Shown here: piece by piece, positions 1 through 10,802 of the stretch
Numbering within the stretch: the first letter of the stretch is position 1
Layout: every line of letters starts with the position of its first letter
Assembly: GCA_016721085.1 (NCBI GenBank)
Contig: JADKJI010000044.1
Span: forward strand, 1-59,642
Direction of reading: 5' to 3'
DNA: 59,642 bases
Source: Chitinophagaceae bacterium
Lineage (GTDB): Bacteria; Bacteroidota; Bacteroidia; Chitinophagales; Chitinophagaceae
Position numbers and translations under genes: made by a program
Notes under the pieces: generated by a model
What the model saw: only the letters and a program-made list of their open reading frames with translations
The model's database searches: none
Told to the model about the DNA's origin: nothing

Positions 1-675
1 TTTCTTAACACTAGCCTTTCCATTTTCCTGAAAGAAAATGCTTCATCATAAATAAAATGGGATCATAACAAGGCACCAGTTTTATCACAAAAAAGCCCCA
101 CTTACCTCCTTTCTTACTCCAACTTTCACTTCCTGTTGCACCTTTGTTTACGGCCGCTAGTCCTTGCGAGAAACTACGCCCATTATCGTACTGAATGGGA
201 ATCGGCATTTTGAAATTCAAATCATAATACCCAACCTTACTATCTTTTTCAACAAGGGCCATACCTTCTGTAAAATCGCTTGTTGATTTATACTCAAATG
301 GGGTCATCTCTTTTCCTGATTTATTTATAAACCCTGCTCTCCAATCCATTCTATCTGCAGTCATTTTTGTTGCTCTTGCATAACCAGCCGTGAAACTATA
401 CGCCGTCAAATACTGGAAAGGAATAACCACTTCCTTAGCCTTATTAATATATCCATATTTGCCATCCTTCTTAAGACCACAAAGTCCTTCAGAAAAGCAA
501 GCAGGCATCCTGATATATTGGTTCAATAACAACTTTACCAGCGTCGTTCTTAAATCCTTGTTTACCCTTTCTTCTCAAAGCGTGTTAAAGACTGGGCAAA
601 ACTTGAGTTGGCAAGAAGAAGTGAGATAATTACAAAAAGCAATACGGACTTGTTGACAGATTTAGATTGGAGCAT
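1..675 (-). CDS. secreted WG-repeat protein, 3' end outside window, frameshifted
   Basis: The start at 675 gives a signal peptide (MLQSKSVNKSVLLFVIISLL, then ANSSFAQS). The main open part is 532-11. It contains several WG/KWG-type repeats of the pattern GKYGYINKAKEVVIPFQY, GFINKSGKEMTPFEYKSTSDF and GKWGFF. A frameshift near 560-575 separates the signal peptide from the repeats. A second one near 85-95 restores DKTGAL and then a further repeat (IYDEAFSFQENGKASVK) that runs to the window edge, so the C-terminus is missing. WG-repeat proteins are exported in Bacteroidota and their function is mostly unknown; I infer a periplasmic or surface location. Confidence 0.8.
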
Positions 676-942
676 ATACTACAAATGGAGATTATTTTGA
701 CTTAAAGGGTAAAGATTTTGAAATTTTTAAAACTGGGGAATACTCGGTGGAGAGTATATTACAAAAGTTGACACAGGAGGCGTTAGAGTTCAACAAGTTT
801 AATGTTCCACAAGGCTATTCAGGTCAAACACCAAAACAAACTGTAAAATCTTGCAGGGGTGACCTGGAAACCTATAACCCGAACTGATGAACATCTGGAA
901 CGAAAGCGTCATTGACATCCCCAAAATTCCTAACTTCCCCAT
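676..942 (+). other. gap between divergent genes; open frame without a start
   Basis: A plus-strand frame is open from about 673 to 888 with protein-like composition (GDYFDLKGKDFEIFKTGEY ... GYSGQTPKQTVKSCRGDLE). It stops at a TGA, and a -1 shifted frame continues (LMNIWNESVIDIPKIPNFP). It has no recognisable start and begins at the 5' end of the divergent WG-repeat gene. It may be a remnant of a gene partly lost in assembly, or chance. I do not recognise the protein and see no clear promoter. Confidence 0.25.
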
Positions 943-2295
943 ATGCATCAAAACAAGATCACGTCGCCAATTCCTCCTGAAGCAGCCCTGACTCCTGGCC
1001 CTTGCATCCATTAAAGGGAGTGGACTCGATCATTTCAGCCTCGCTCCTTCTAAACGTGTTGCCCTCATCGGCACTGGCTGGTACGGCAAAAGCGATCTAT
1101 TCCGACTCATACAAGTAGCACCAATTGATATTGTAGGACTTTGTGATGTGGACAAGAACCAACTCTCAAAAGCTAATACTCTAATACAAGAAAGAATAAA
1201 ATCAGAAAAAAATAGGGCTCTACGGTGATTACAGAAAAATGCTTTCAGAACAAAAACCAGATATCGTTTTAATGGCACCCCCGACCATTGGCAGCCCTTC
1301 AAGCTATCGATTCTATAAAGCGGGTCATATATATCCCCAAAACCGATAAGTGTAGATGTGCTGAAGGCGAAGCAATACTAGCAACAGCAAGAAAATACAA
1401 TAAAGTAGTTCAGGTGGGCACAACCAAAGAAAGCACCCCGCACCTATTGGAAGCGAAAAGAAATATAGTAGATGCCGGTCTTTTAGGTAAAGTACATCAT
1501 GTGGAAATATGCTGCTATTACCATATGAGGAATAATAGCAATCCTCCGCTACAACCAATTCCTGAGAATCTTGATTATGAAATGTGGACAGGCCCCGCTC
1601 CCCTTCGTCCTTATGATGGTCTTCCTCATCAGGGTTGGTGGCGTGCCTTCATGGAATATGGAAATGGCATAATGGGTGATATGTGTATCCACATGTTTGA
1701 CGCCGTTAGATGGATGCTGGGATTGGGATGGCCAAATAAAATAAGCTCCACCGGAGGCATCTACTCAGACACAAAAGGGAAAAGTAATATCGCAGACACT
1801 CAATCGGCCATCTTTGAATATGAAGGATTGAATTGTGTGTGGCAACATCGTACCTGGGGTAGCGCTGCCGATCCTGAATATCCATGGGCTTTTAAGATTT
1901 ATGGAGAAAATGGAACGCTTTGTGGCGACCCATACAAATACGATTTCATTCCTCTGGGAAAAGGAAATAAGATTCATAAAGAGGCTCTTTACGAAAGGGA
2001 AAAATATCCTGAAGACACCAAAGAGGCTGGAATCGAGATCCATGCCGCTCCAGCCACCAGATTACATATGTTGAATTTTTTGGAAGCAATTGAAAAAGGA
2101 ACAAAACCAGTTGCCGATATCGAAGAAGGACATATTTCCACAGCCAGTTGTATTATAGCAAATCTGTCTATGCAGCTTGGAAGACCTCTAAAATATGATC
2201 CACTTAAAAAAATAATTCCTGGAGATGAAGAAGCTACCAGATTATTACAACGTCCCTATCGCAAACCATGGGTCCTTAGCTCTCAGTCAATTTAG
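943..2295 (+). CDS. Gfo/Idh/MocA family oxidoreductase, frameshifted
   Basis: The N-terminus carries a twin-arginine-like segment (SRRQFLLKQ) near 962-988, then the nucleotide-binding strand-loop KRVALIGTGWYGKSD and the IVGLCDVD motif at about 1050-1150. The rest, from about 1288 to 2295, includes the substrate-binding half with GDMCIHMFDAVRWMLGLGWP and the typical C-terminus GRPLKYDP. Frameshifts near 990, 1212 and 1275-1360 break the dinucleotide-binding half; after correction it reads TPDHW followed by a KPISVDV-like motif. Family members oxidise or reduce sugars and cyclitols with NAD(P), and the Tat-like form is normally periplasmic. The substrate is unknown. Start 943 is the nearest ATG but needs one base corrected before the RR motif. 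Confidence 0.85.
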
Positions 2296-2387
2296 TCCAT
2301 AGATTTTAAGGGGAAAAAATAATTGACTTGTGACGCTTGTCACCCCTTAACTGACTTGCATAAGAAATTTAAAGTGTAATGACTATC

Positions 2388-2395
2388 TAATTTTG
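2388..2395 (+). promoter_or_regulatory. putative Bacteroidota -7 element (TAATTTTG)
   Basis: TAATTTTG matches the TAnnTTTG consensus of the Bacteroidota primary sigma factor and lies 71 nt before the ATG of the biotin carrier gene. No good -33 TTTG is seen at the right distance. A small nested inverted repeat (TTAAGGGG at 2306-2313 with CCCCTTAA at 2343-2350, enclosing GTGAC-GCTT-GTCAC) just upstream may end the preceding oxidoreductase gene. Confidence 0.4.
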
Positions 2396-2465
2396 CATCG
2401 TTTAGCGTACTTCCCAAATACACCCAAACTGTCGTATCTTTTAGACTGTATTAAACGTTTGCAAT

Positions 2466-2949
2466 ATGCCACAATCAAAACTTCCTACAAAGTAAAAGTT
2501 ATGGATCTGAATTTGAATTTGATGATGCTGAAATAGCTTTAGTCGATTTTATCAGAAAACAGGAACAGAAGCATCCATCATCGCATAATCACCAATCAGC
2601 AAAAGCTTACTACTGGAGATTCGGATCTCTGGGAAAAAAAATGCAACATTGAACTGTAATGGTTCTCTTATGAAATTGAAATAAAAGATGAGCTTGATAT
2701 CCGGCTTGAGCAGGTCGGATTCAACTCATTCCACCAACACATAAAAAGTAAAGCCCCTATGCCAGGCTTGGTGCTTGAAATTGCTGTTAGTGAAGGACAA
2801 GAAGTAAAAGAAGGTGATCGCTTATTGATTTATCAGCTGTGAAAATGGAAAATGTCATCCAGATTCAATCTGCAGGTAAGATAAAAAAGGTTTATGTAAA
2901 ATCAGGACAAGCGGTAGACAAGGGACAAATAATGATTGAATTGGAATAA
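2466..2949 (+). CDS. biotin carboxyl carrier protein of acyl-CoA carboxylase, frameshifted
   Basis: First gene of a carboxylase operon. The C-terminal half is a biotinyl/lipoyl domain: KAPMPGLVLEIAVSEGQEV, then SAVKMENVIQ with the biotin-acceptor lysine, then GKIKKVYVKSGQAVDKGQ and IMIELE at the stop. The acceptor motif reads A-V-K-M instead of the common A-M-K-M. The N-terminal half (KVKV-GSEFEFDDAEIA and NIELNGSSYEIEIKDELD after correction) resembles the linker region of stand-alone carriers. Frameshifts occur near 2500, 2570-2660 and 2835. The gene ends 47 nt before the biotin carboxylase start, so co-transcription is likely. The carrier moves carboxybiotin between the two catalytic subunits in the cytoplasm. 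Confidence 0.85.
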
Positions 2950-2996
2950 GTACCCACTCTCAAAAAATCAATTTCTTCGAAACTTGAATTTTCAAT

Positions 2997-4465
2997 ATGA
3001 AAAAGATACTAGTTGCAAATCGTGGTGAGATCGCTTTACGAATCATGAGAACCACTGGAAAATGGGCATCAAATCTGTAATTGTTTATTCGGTTGCTGAC
3101 CGCATGTCGCCTCATGTACTTTTGCCGATGAAGCAGTATGTCTTGGAGAAGCTCCATCTGCCGATTCCTATCTTAACGGAAAAATAATTATTGCTCTCTG
3201 TAAAGAGTTAGGTGTTGACGGCATTCATCCTGGCTACGGATTCCTTAGTGAAAATGCAGATTTGCACAAAAAGTTACTGATGCCGGAATTACTTTCATGG
3301 GGCCAGGTCCTGAGGCTATGAGAGTAATGGGTTCTAAACTAGCTGCAAAAGAATGTGTGAAGAAATACAATATCCCAATGGTTCCTGGAATTGATGAGGC
3401 CATAGAGGATATTTCAAAAGCGAAATCTATAGCAACAGAAATCGGTTACCCTATACTGATAAAAGCCTCTGCTGGAGGTGGTGGTAAAGGAATGCGGATA
3501 GTAGAGAAAGAAGCGGATTTGGCTTCCCAAATGGAAAGAGCTATCAGTGAAGCAAAAGCAGCATTTGGGATGGATCCGTATTCATTGAGAAGTATGTAAC
3601 ATCGCCTAGACATGTCGAAATTCAAGTACTCGCAGATAATTTTGGCAATACTATTCATCTCTTCGAAAGGGAATGCAGTATCCAACGCCGGCATCAAAAA
3701 GTAATTGAAGAATCTCCATCCTCAATATTAACTCCGGATTTACGTAAAAAAATGGGAGAAGCCGCAGTGATGGTTGCTAAATCCTGTAATTACTCGAGCA
3801 CAGGCACTGTAGAATTCCTGATGGATGACAAACTTAATTTCTATTTCCTCGAAATGAATACCCGTTTGCAGGTAGAACATCCGGTTACAGAAATGATAAC
3901 AGGAATTGATCTAGTTGAAGAACAGATAAAGATCGCCAGAGGAGAAAAGTTGGGAATTAGTCAGGAAGATTTACATATAAACGGGCACAAATAGAACTTT
4001 GAGTAGATGCGAAGATCCATTAAACAACTTCCTGCCCTCTATTGGGAAACTTGAAAAATACATTCCTCCAGTTGGTGAAGGTATTCGGGTGGATGATGGT
4101 TATGAACAAGGAATGACAATTCCTATCTTCTATGATCCGATGATAGCCAAATTGGCTGTACATGGAAAAGACAGAACGGAAGCGATTCAGAAAACACTGG
4201 CAGCTATAAAAGATTACCATATCGAAGGTTTTTCCACTACCCGCCTTTCGGCACATTCGTACTGGAACATGAAGCCTTTGTAACTGGTAAGTTCGATACG
4301 CATTTCGTGAAGAATTATTATACCCCGGAAAAATCGAAGATAAAGATCGTTCCAATGCCCGGAATGCAGCTATAGCATCCATACGGTTCTTGGTTTGATA
4401 AGCAACAACAATTGAAACCTGTTGAAAACAAATCTACCAGTTGGAAAGAAGACTGGGTACATTAA
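2997..4465 (+). CDS. accC: biotin carboxylase subunit of acyl-CoA carboxylase, frameshifted
   Basis: The start MKKILVANRGEIALRIMRT is the canonical N-terminus of biotin carboxylases. Later motifs are GIHPGYGFLSENADF, the ATP-grasp glycine loop KASAGGGGKGMRIV, RHVEIQVLADNFGNTIHLFERECSIQRRHQK, and the catalytic segment FYFLEMNTRLQVEHPVTEMITGIDLVEEQI. The product carboxylates biotin on the carrier with ATP and bicarbonate. Frameshifts near 3060, 3118, 3265, 3575, 3990, 4245 and 4385 split it. The reconstructed length, about 490 residues, is normal, and the last corrected segment ends KPVENKSTSWKEDWVH. It lies between the carrier and carboxyltransferase genes. The symbol is for the fold; the physiological substrate may be propionyl-CoA or another acyl-CoA. 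Confidence 0.92.
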
Positions 4466-4498
4466 TCTAATTTTATTCAGATAAAGAAAAAATCAGCA

Positions 4499-6038
4499 AT
4501 GAAAACACCGTCAGAAAAATTAAAACAGAAAATAGCTGAAGGGAAATTAGGTGGAGGAGAAAAAAGAATCGATGCACAACATAAGAAAGGAAAGCTAACA
4601 GCCCGTGAAAGAGTTCACCTACTTATGGATCCAGGTTCTTTTGAAGAAATTGGTGCGCTCGTAATTCACCGCACCAAAGAATTTGGCATGGAAGATCAGA
4701 AATTCTATGGCGATGGTGTGATAACAGGTTACGGAACCGTTAATGGTCGTTTGGTTTATGTATTTGCACAAGACTTCACGGTATTCGGTGGCGCATTATC
4801 CGAAACCCATGCAGAGAAAATTTGCCGGATTATGGATATGGCCATGAAAACAGGAGCACCGATGGTTGGATTGAATGACTCAGGCGGAGCCCGTATCCAG
4901 GAAGGTGTTCGTTCACTTGGTGGCTATGCAGATATCTTCTTCAGGAATGTACAATCATCTGGTGTTATTCCTCAAATCTCAGCCATTATGGGGCCATGTG
5001 CAGGTGGTGCGGTATATTCTCCTGCAATGACCGACTTCACCATAATGGTGGAAAATACAAGCTATATGTTCGTTACAGGTCCTAATGTGGTGAAAACCGT
5101 TACCAACGAAGAAGTAAGCTTTGAAGAATTAGGAGGGGCCTCTACCCATTCCACAAAAAGCGGTGTAACACATCTTACCGCGGCAAATGATATGGAATGC
5201 ATCAATGAAGTAAAGAAGCTTTTAAGCTATATGCCTCAGAACTAGGAAGACGTATTACCCAAAATGCCATTTGAATTCGGGATGAAACAAGGAAGTACTG
5301 GAAAAAATAGTACCGGCAAGTGCTAATCAGCCGTATGATATACGTGATGTAATTGATGGCATTTGCGATACCGACTCATTTTTTGAAATCCATAAATACT
5401 ATGCAGATAACATAGTGGTTGGATTTGCCCGACTAGCAGGACGCAGTATCGGAATAGTTGCGAACCAACCCATGAGCCTTGCTGGCGTTCTTGATATTGA
5501 AAGTTCAAAGAAAGGCGCACGATTCACGAGGTTTTGCGATTGTTTCAATATTCCACTGCTAGTATTAGTGGATGTTCCCGGATTCTTACCAGGTACCGAT
5601 CAGGAATGGCATGGCATCATTACAAATGGCGCTAAATTATTATACGCCCTTAGCGAAGCAACTGTGCCAAGGGTAACTGTGATCACAAGAAAAGCTTACG
5701 GAGGCGCTTATGATGTGATGAATTCAAAACATATAGGTGCTGATATGAACTATGCCTGGCCTGGAGCAGAAATTGCCGTAATGGGGGCAAAAGGTGCCAG
5801 TGAAATAATTTTCAAATCAGAAATTGCTGCAGCTGAGGATCCGGCAAAAAAACTGATTGAGAAAGAAGCTGAATATGCGGAGCTGTTTGCTAATCCTTAT
5901 ACTGCCGCAGAAAGAGGATTCATTGACGAAGTGATTGAACCAAGGGATACACGCAAAAAGTTAATAAAAGCATTTGCAATGCTCGAGAATAAAGTGGTGA
6001 AAAGACCCAGAAAGAAGCACGGGAATATTCCACTTTAA
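4499..6038 (+). CDS. pccB: acyl-CoA carboxylase carboxyltransferase (beta) subunit, one frameshift
   Basis: The product has both crotonase-like halves of a biotin-dependent carboxyltransferase. The first (from MKTPSEKLKQKIAEGKLGGG) has GLNDSGGARIQEGVRSLGGYADIFFRN and GPCAGGAVYSPAMTDFTIMV. The second has VVGFARLAGRSIGIVANQP, LLVLVDVPGFLPGTDQEWHG and ITRKAYGGAYDVMNSKHIGAD. One frameshift near 5240-5290 separates two open parts (4499-5245 and about 5300-6038). The combined length of about 512 residues matches propionyl-CoA carboxylase beta chains, which form a hexamer core. With the two upstream genes it would make a complete carboxylase, probably feeding propionyl-CoA into the methylmalonyl-CoA pathway. 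Substrate preference cannot be read with certainty. Confidence 0.93.
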
Positions 6039-6063
6039 TAAATCAAGTATGAGATCATTACTC

Positions 6064-6107
6064 TTCAAATCATCAGAAACAGTTAAATCAGTTTCTGATG
6101 ATTTGAA
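6064..6107. terminator. bidirectional hairpin between convergent genes
   Basis: A perfect 17-bp inverted repeat (TTCAAATCATCAGAAAC at 6064-6080 and its complement at 6091-6107) with a 10-nt loop lies between the carboxyltransferase stop (6038) and the stop of the convergent glycosidase (6136). It is well placed to terminate transcription from both sides. Confidence 0.75.
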
Positions 6108-6135
6108 ATACCATTATTTGGATTCACATTTAGTT

Positions 6136-8167
6136 TTATCTGTCCCTTCCTTTGAATGGTAAATTCACTCTAACAGCACCATTTTTCGTTTGCGGATATT
6201 GTACCTCTCCATCACATTTTATGGAATTCATTTCATAACCATCAGGTTCATATAAGTATACCTTGTAATCATCCCCATCAACTAATTCTGCCTCCAAAAA
6301 GAACTCCTTATCCTTCCACCCTGCCTTACTAATCTCATATCCACCACAACTGATATGGCGATTGGTTGCCAGCAATTGAGGATGATTCATTTTCTCTCGA
6401 AAACAGAAAACCTGACAATTGTATTTCGGATCAATTGGTCCGGGAACTAACTGCTTCTGATGAATACCTAAAAACTTCTTTGTCCAGAATTCAAAAACCA
6501 GGTAATCCTTTGTTGGATCTAATCCCATATCCTTCATTGGCAAAACAGGATCCCTTTCATCTAATCGTCCTAACACCAACCAATTCTCAAACGGTTTATT
6601 TAGTTCGAGGGAAAATAATCCTGTTGTTGTAGAAGCACTTGCATCAAAAGGTCGCGGCCCGCTTCCACTCAATTCCACATCTGCTAAACCTATTTTGGAA
6701 GAAACCGAAGGATCGATATCGTAAACCTGTCCTGGTTGAGTATATAAAACCGGTATACTTCTTTGTGCCGCATCAATCAATGGAGAACTCGAATATTTCT
6801 CCGGCTTATCAGTAACCATAAAAAGGGATCCGGTAAGTGAAGTGGCTACACAACTTCTATAAGCTTCCTTATCACTCAGTACGATATGGTCGGGGTCGTT
6901 ACGCCAAATGATATTGTTATAAGAATTATATTGTGCCAATCCTGCATAACTATAGCCATCATCACCAATACGACATCCATCAGCTATTCCAACCAACTCA
7001 GGCCTTGGGCCCCAACAAGCCAGTAAGAAATTTTCATTGCCGATCTGCTTCCGAACATCTTTCACCACATTCCGATATGCTTCATTCCTGTCGATATTAT
7101 TCTTCCTGAAGTACCTGCAAAAGAATTGTATCCTTCATATTTTAAATGACGTAAAGCATCGAGTTTATAATATTCCCAGCCATATTTTTTAATCCGCTAT
7201 AAACCGGACTAATCAATTGGTTTATGGAAGCTGGATTAGATCCATCCATAACATACCCAACCCAATTACCATAGGCTGGCTTTCCCTTATCATCTTTAAT
7301 AAACAATGAAGCGTTCTGAAAAGCTTTTGCAGAATCAGCAAATGACACGTTCGTCCATATAGCAGGCTTCATTCCTTTCCCTTTAATATAGGAAGCCATT
7401 GCAGTAAGTCCGGATGGAAATTTACTGTTTGGTTGCAACCATGTATCTGGCATTCCTATTGGCACTTGTTGGTACCCATCATCAATCTGAATATAATCCA
7501 ATCCGAAAGGCTTTAACTTGACAGAAAGAACATCTGTAACGGCCTTTACATCTTCCTCCCGAACCTTATCAAAATAAGCATACCAACTACACCAACCTAC
7601 TATAGGCTTTTTCCAAACCTTATACTGTGATGGCTGGAAATACGCAAGCCCCCTATGTTTCCTGTAATATTCAGGGCGAATCCTGATAACTACTTCCCAT
7701 CCTTTAACATTTACTTCAAAGCGATTCTTATCAAGGGGAACAACTTTTATTTTTGGGTCACGGGCATCAAAAGAAACAAGCAGGTCTTTCTGTCGGTCAT
7801 ATACTGCATTGTTCTTAAGGTTATGGCTTGGGCCAACACTATGCCTTACCACTCTCAATCCATTCTGTGGCTCACTTTCGCAGGCGATGGCTTCATCAGT
7901 TCCAAGAATAATAGCATTACATTCAAATGATTTAAAATTTCCGGCAGCAATTGTTATGATCTGATAAGCTGCTCCATCAATAATCTGTTGCTGATTATTG
8001 ATTCTATAAGGATTTGCCTGCGCAGTTAATTGAGCATCTAATAGCAATTTACCGGCATAGCTAATTTGTAGCTGGTTACCCTTTACAGTAACAACTGATT
8101 TTTGCTGGGAAAAAACTTTTGGTCCAATAAATAACAATACAATTAAAATTCGTGCAAATAACTTCAT
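6136..8167 (-). CDS. secreted clan GH-D glycoside hydrolase (GH36-like, alpha-galactosidase type), frameshifted
   Basis: The protein starts with a signal peptide (MKLFARILIVLLFIGPKVFS) and has an N-terminal beta-rich region. The TIM-barrel signatures are VGWCSWYAYFDKVREEDV, LDYIQIDDGYQ and GMKPAIWTNVSFAD. After correcting frameshifts near 7075-7190, the segment KYGWEYYKLDALRHLKYEG appears; its Asp in YKLDA sits where clan D enzymes carry the catalytic nucleophile. The rest (7068-6136) has NFLLACWGPRPELVGIADGCRIGDD and a C-terminal beta region. The total is about 677 residues. It is probably periplasmic and acts on alpha-linked galactose or a related sugar, but specificity is inferred only at clan level. 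The CBM9-like gene lies 96 nt upstream in the same direction. Confidence 0.85.
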
Positions 8168-8263
8168 TGCCTATAGTGTTAGTGCAATCAAGATACTGCT
8201 TTTCAGTAGAAGCTTAGTTGGTAATAGTTGTCCAATGATGGTAAAAAATTGCTGTTAACAGCT

Positions 8264-9058
8264 TCATAACTGGAACTCCACCTTACTCCATTTTTCAGGA
8301 AGATGGGTATCATATACGCCATGTGCATTCAAAGCCATGGCAGGGTGTGGTTGAACTTCTTTCCCTCCAGACATCAATTTCTGGAACCTACCCAGAAAAA
8401 GGCTCCATACATCACCTGGTTTGGGAGGTATAGTTTTTCCGTTAGCAAGTAAGGAAAGACTTTTCCAGGGAATTGCCATTTCAAGGCTCCAACCTTTATC
8501 AATATCACTATTATCATTTAGTGTACCATCCAATTGAACTGCTGTTTGTAATCCCGGTAAATCAAAATTGGTAAAGGCCCATCATATGCCACGGGGGTGA
8601 GTGCCTTTCCAAAAACTGGCGCCTACCCTATCATAATCTCCACCGAAGGTATAGGCATTGTTTTGGTGTACATCAAACTCGGATATATCGAATTTGCTTC
8701 CTTTGGTATAAGCATCTTTCCAGATAAAGAAAACCTCATATATAGTATTTGCAGCGTTTACTTCCAATTCGTAGTAACAATCCCCACCATCTACAAAAAC
8801 CTCAATATCGTTTTCTAGGAATATTATTCTATCCCTCTCTGTCAGTTTTGCTTCCAAAAATGGTTCTTCCACCTTGAATGCAATGTATAGGTTCGTATCA
8901 TTCCAGAGTATGGCTGTTTGGGTATTATACATGCCTGGTGCGCCGGTTACCATATCTACAAAGCGTGGACTCCAATTTGCTTTTTGCCAAACCTCCTTTC
9001 TAATATTACCATCTATCATTATAGAGAACGGAATTTTCCTGGCTATATAATCACTCAT
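8264..9058 (-). CDS. CBM9-like carbohydrate-binding protein, one frameshift
   Basis: The product is about 265 residues and resembles the family-9 carbohydrate-binding-module-like proteins of Bacteroidota. It has IDGNIRKEVWQKANWSPRFVDMV, TQTAILWNDTNLYIAFKVEEP, NDIEVFVDGGDCYYELEVNA, then GWSLEMAIPWKSL and GDVWSLFLGRFQ. A frameshift near 8580 splits it (9058-8582 and about 8580-8264). The first half starts without an obvious signal peptide; an upstream part could be missing. It lies directly upstream of, and in the same direction as, the clan GH-D glycosidase, so I infer a role in sugar binding or in the same polysaccharide pathway. Confidence 0.8.
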
Positions 9059-9220
9059 ACTAACTATTAGTTTATAAATCAGAAGAATTATTACTTAACA
9101 ACCTACTGTACTTACGAATTTACTGAATTAAACAAGCCCACCAATTTCATGTATAAACATTGGAGTTGGCATATTGAAAACCTGTTTTAAATCATACCAT
9201 AACATGATACATAAACCAAA

Positions 9221-9234
9221 GTGATTAGTATCAC
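9221..9234. promoter_or_regulatory. palindrome at FadL-type promoter
   Basis: GTGAT-TAGT-ATCAC is a perfect 5-bp inverted repeat lying directly before the -33-like TTCG at 9236. The position suits an operator or activator site for the outer membrane protein gene. The regulator is unknown. Confidence 0.4.
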
Positions 9235-9235
9235 A

Positions 9236-9264
9236 TTCGCTGGAATAAGTGCAAAATAATTTTG
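9236..9264 (+). promoter_or_regulatory. putative promoter of the OmpP1/FadL gene
   Basis: TTCG (9236-9239, near the -33 TTTG consensus), a 17-nt spacer, and TAATTTTG (9257-9264, matching TAnnTTTG). Transcription would start about 30 nt before ATG 9306, which supports that start over an in-frame ATG at 9249. Confidence 0.6.
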
Positions 9265-9305
9265 CATTCGCATTGCAACTATTGCAGGTAACAAAAACAT
9301 GTATT

Positions 9306-10595
9306 ATGAAAAAAGCACTTTCAGTAATAAGTATAAGCTTGCTTCCATTGGCAAGTATAGCTCAGGCAGGACATATAATGCAAGGAATTGGTGCCACCAA
9401 TATGTCGATGGGTGGTGCAGCTACGGCCCAACCTCTTGATATAAATGGAGCTTTACAATGGAATCCTGCTGGTATATCAGCATTTAAAACAAAAGTGTTC
9501 TCTTTAAATGCAGGTATGTTCTATTCGTCTCCTGAACTTTCATCAACAGTACCTACTCCAGATGGACCAATGACCGGAGTTACCAAAGATGCCAGAGGTG
9601 TTTCTGTAATGCCTGCCCTGGCAATGGTTTGGGGCAATAACAAGAGCAAACATACTTTCGGTGTATCAGCCTTCGGAATCAGTGGTTTTGGTGTTACATT
9701 TCCACAGAACAATACGAACCCTATATCAATGCCTCAAAATGTTGGAGGATTTGGGCATATCCAATCAGACTATCAATTAATGCAGGTTGGAGTTACTTAT
9801 GCATATCAACTTACAGATAAGATCTCAATCGGTGTAGCCCCAACATTCAATTATTCAGCATTAAAACTGGCTCCTAACCCATTGGCATCTCCGAGTCAAA
9901 CTTTGGGATATCCAGTAAGTAATAAGGCGACGGCCTTAGGAATCGGAGGACAAGTTGGTGTTTTCTATAATTCAGGAAAAGGTCTAAAATTGGGAGCTTC
10001 ATACAAAACACAGCAACATTTTGGAGATTTCACTTTCAAAAACACCTATCTTAATGGAAGTGCCGCACCAGATGCTGTATTTAAAATGAACTATCCTTCC
10101 ATCCTATCTGCAGGTTTCGGATATTCCACTAAAGTTATAGATCTGGCTATTGATTATCGATTTGTAAATTATAAAAACACCATCGGCTTTGAGGAAAAAG
10201 GATGGACACCTACAGCCTCAGTTAAAGGTTTTGGCTGGGAGAATATATCAGTTGTTTCCGCAGGTATTCAATTAAAAATGATTGAAAAGGTTCCAATCAG
10301 GGTTGGATACACATATAGTTCCAATCCCATCAACAGTGAACTCGCCTTCTTTTCCATTCCAGCCACAGCCATTATAAAAAATGCTTTTCAGGTAGGATTG
10401 GGATATGAGCTCAATAATAAGTTCACAATTAATGCAGTTTATCATCATGGTAGTAGTGGTGAAGCTACAAACGGAAAGCTATTGAGTCCAATGATGATTA
10501 CACCATCAAACCCTTACGGCGCCATCCCTAACAGTAATGTTTCTTATAAAATGACTACGGATATGGTTATGCTGGGAATAAATTATTCTTTCTAA
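9306..10595 (+). CDS. OmpP1/FadL family outer membrane transport protein
   Basis: This intact 429-residue gene encodes a signal peptide (MKKALSVISISLLPLASIAQA) and then the FadL/OmpP1/TodX pattern: an N-terminal plug-like segment, GIGATNMSMGGAATAQPLDI and LQWNPAGISAF, and a beta-barrel rich in aromatic alternations (DLAIDYRFVNYKNTIGF, RVGYTYSSNPINSELAF). The last strand is DMVMLGINYSF, with the C-terminal Phe expected for outer membrane barrels. Members take up long-chain fatty acids or other hydrophobic compounds. The start at 9306 is chosen because the signal peptide begins there and a promoter lies just upstream. It is monocistronic: a hairpin terminator follows. Confidence 0.93.
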   Translation: MKKALSVISISLLPLASIAQAGHIMQGIGATNMSMGGAATAQPLDINGALQWNPAGISAFKTKVFSLNAGMFYSSPELSSTVPTPDGPMTGVTKDARGVSVMPALAMVWGNNKSKHTFGVSAFGISGFGVTFPQNNTNPISMPQNVGGFGHIQSDYQLMQVGVTYAYQLTDKISIGVAPTFNYSALKLAPNPLASPSQTLGYPVSNKATALGIGGQVGVFYNSGKGLKLGASYKTQQHFGDFTFKNTYLNGSAAPDAVFKMNYPSILSAGFGYSTKVIDLAIDYRFVNYKNTIGFEEKGWTPTASVKGFGWENISVVSAGIQLKMIEKVPIRVGYTYSSNPINSELAFFSIPATAIIKNAFQVGLGYELNNKFTINAVYHHGSSGEATNGKLLSPMMITPSNPYGAIPNSNVSYKMTTDMVMLGINYSF

Positions 10596-10619
10596 AATAA
10601 ACAATTGACAATTGAATCC

Positions 10620-10648
10620 GGGATGCTTAATCAAGCATCCCTTTTTTT
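10620..10648 (+). terminator. rho-independent terminator
   Basis: GGGATGCTT (10620-10628), loop AATC, AAGCATCCC (10633-10641), followed by seven T. It starts 25 nt after the FadL-type stop codon. Confidence 0.9.
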
Positions 10649-10704
10649 ATCCATATTACTATACCCCTGATAGATAACCCGTATAATGACTGACAGCCGT
10701 CATA

Positions 10705-10734
10705 TTTCAAGCCCTGCTTCCACATATACATTTG
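10705..10734 (+). promoter_or_regulatory. putative promoter of the lipoprotein gene
   Basis: TTTC (10705-10708), an 18-nt spacer and TACATTTG (10727-10734) fit the Bacteroidota TTTG/TAnnTTTG promoter pattern. They lie 69 nt before ATG 10803. Confidence 0.5.
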
Positions 10735-10802
10735 CAGTAAGCATATCAAGATTTTTAATCCCTACTCCGATCAATACTCATTGACCATTAAACCATCCTT
10801 TT

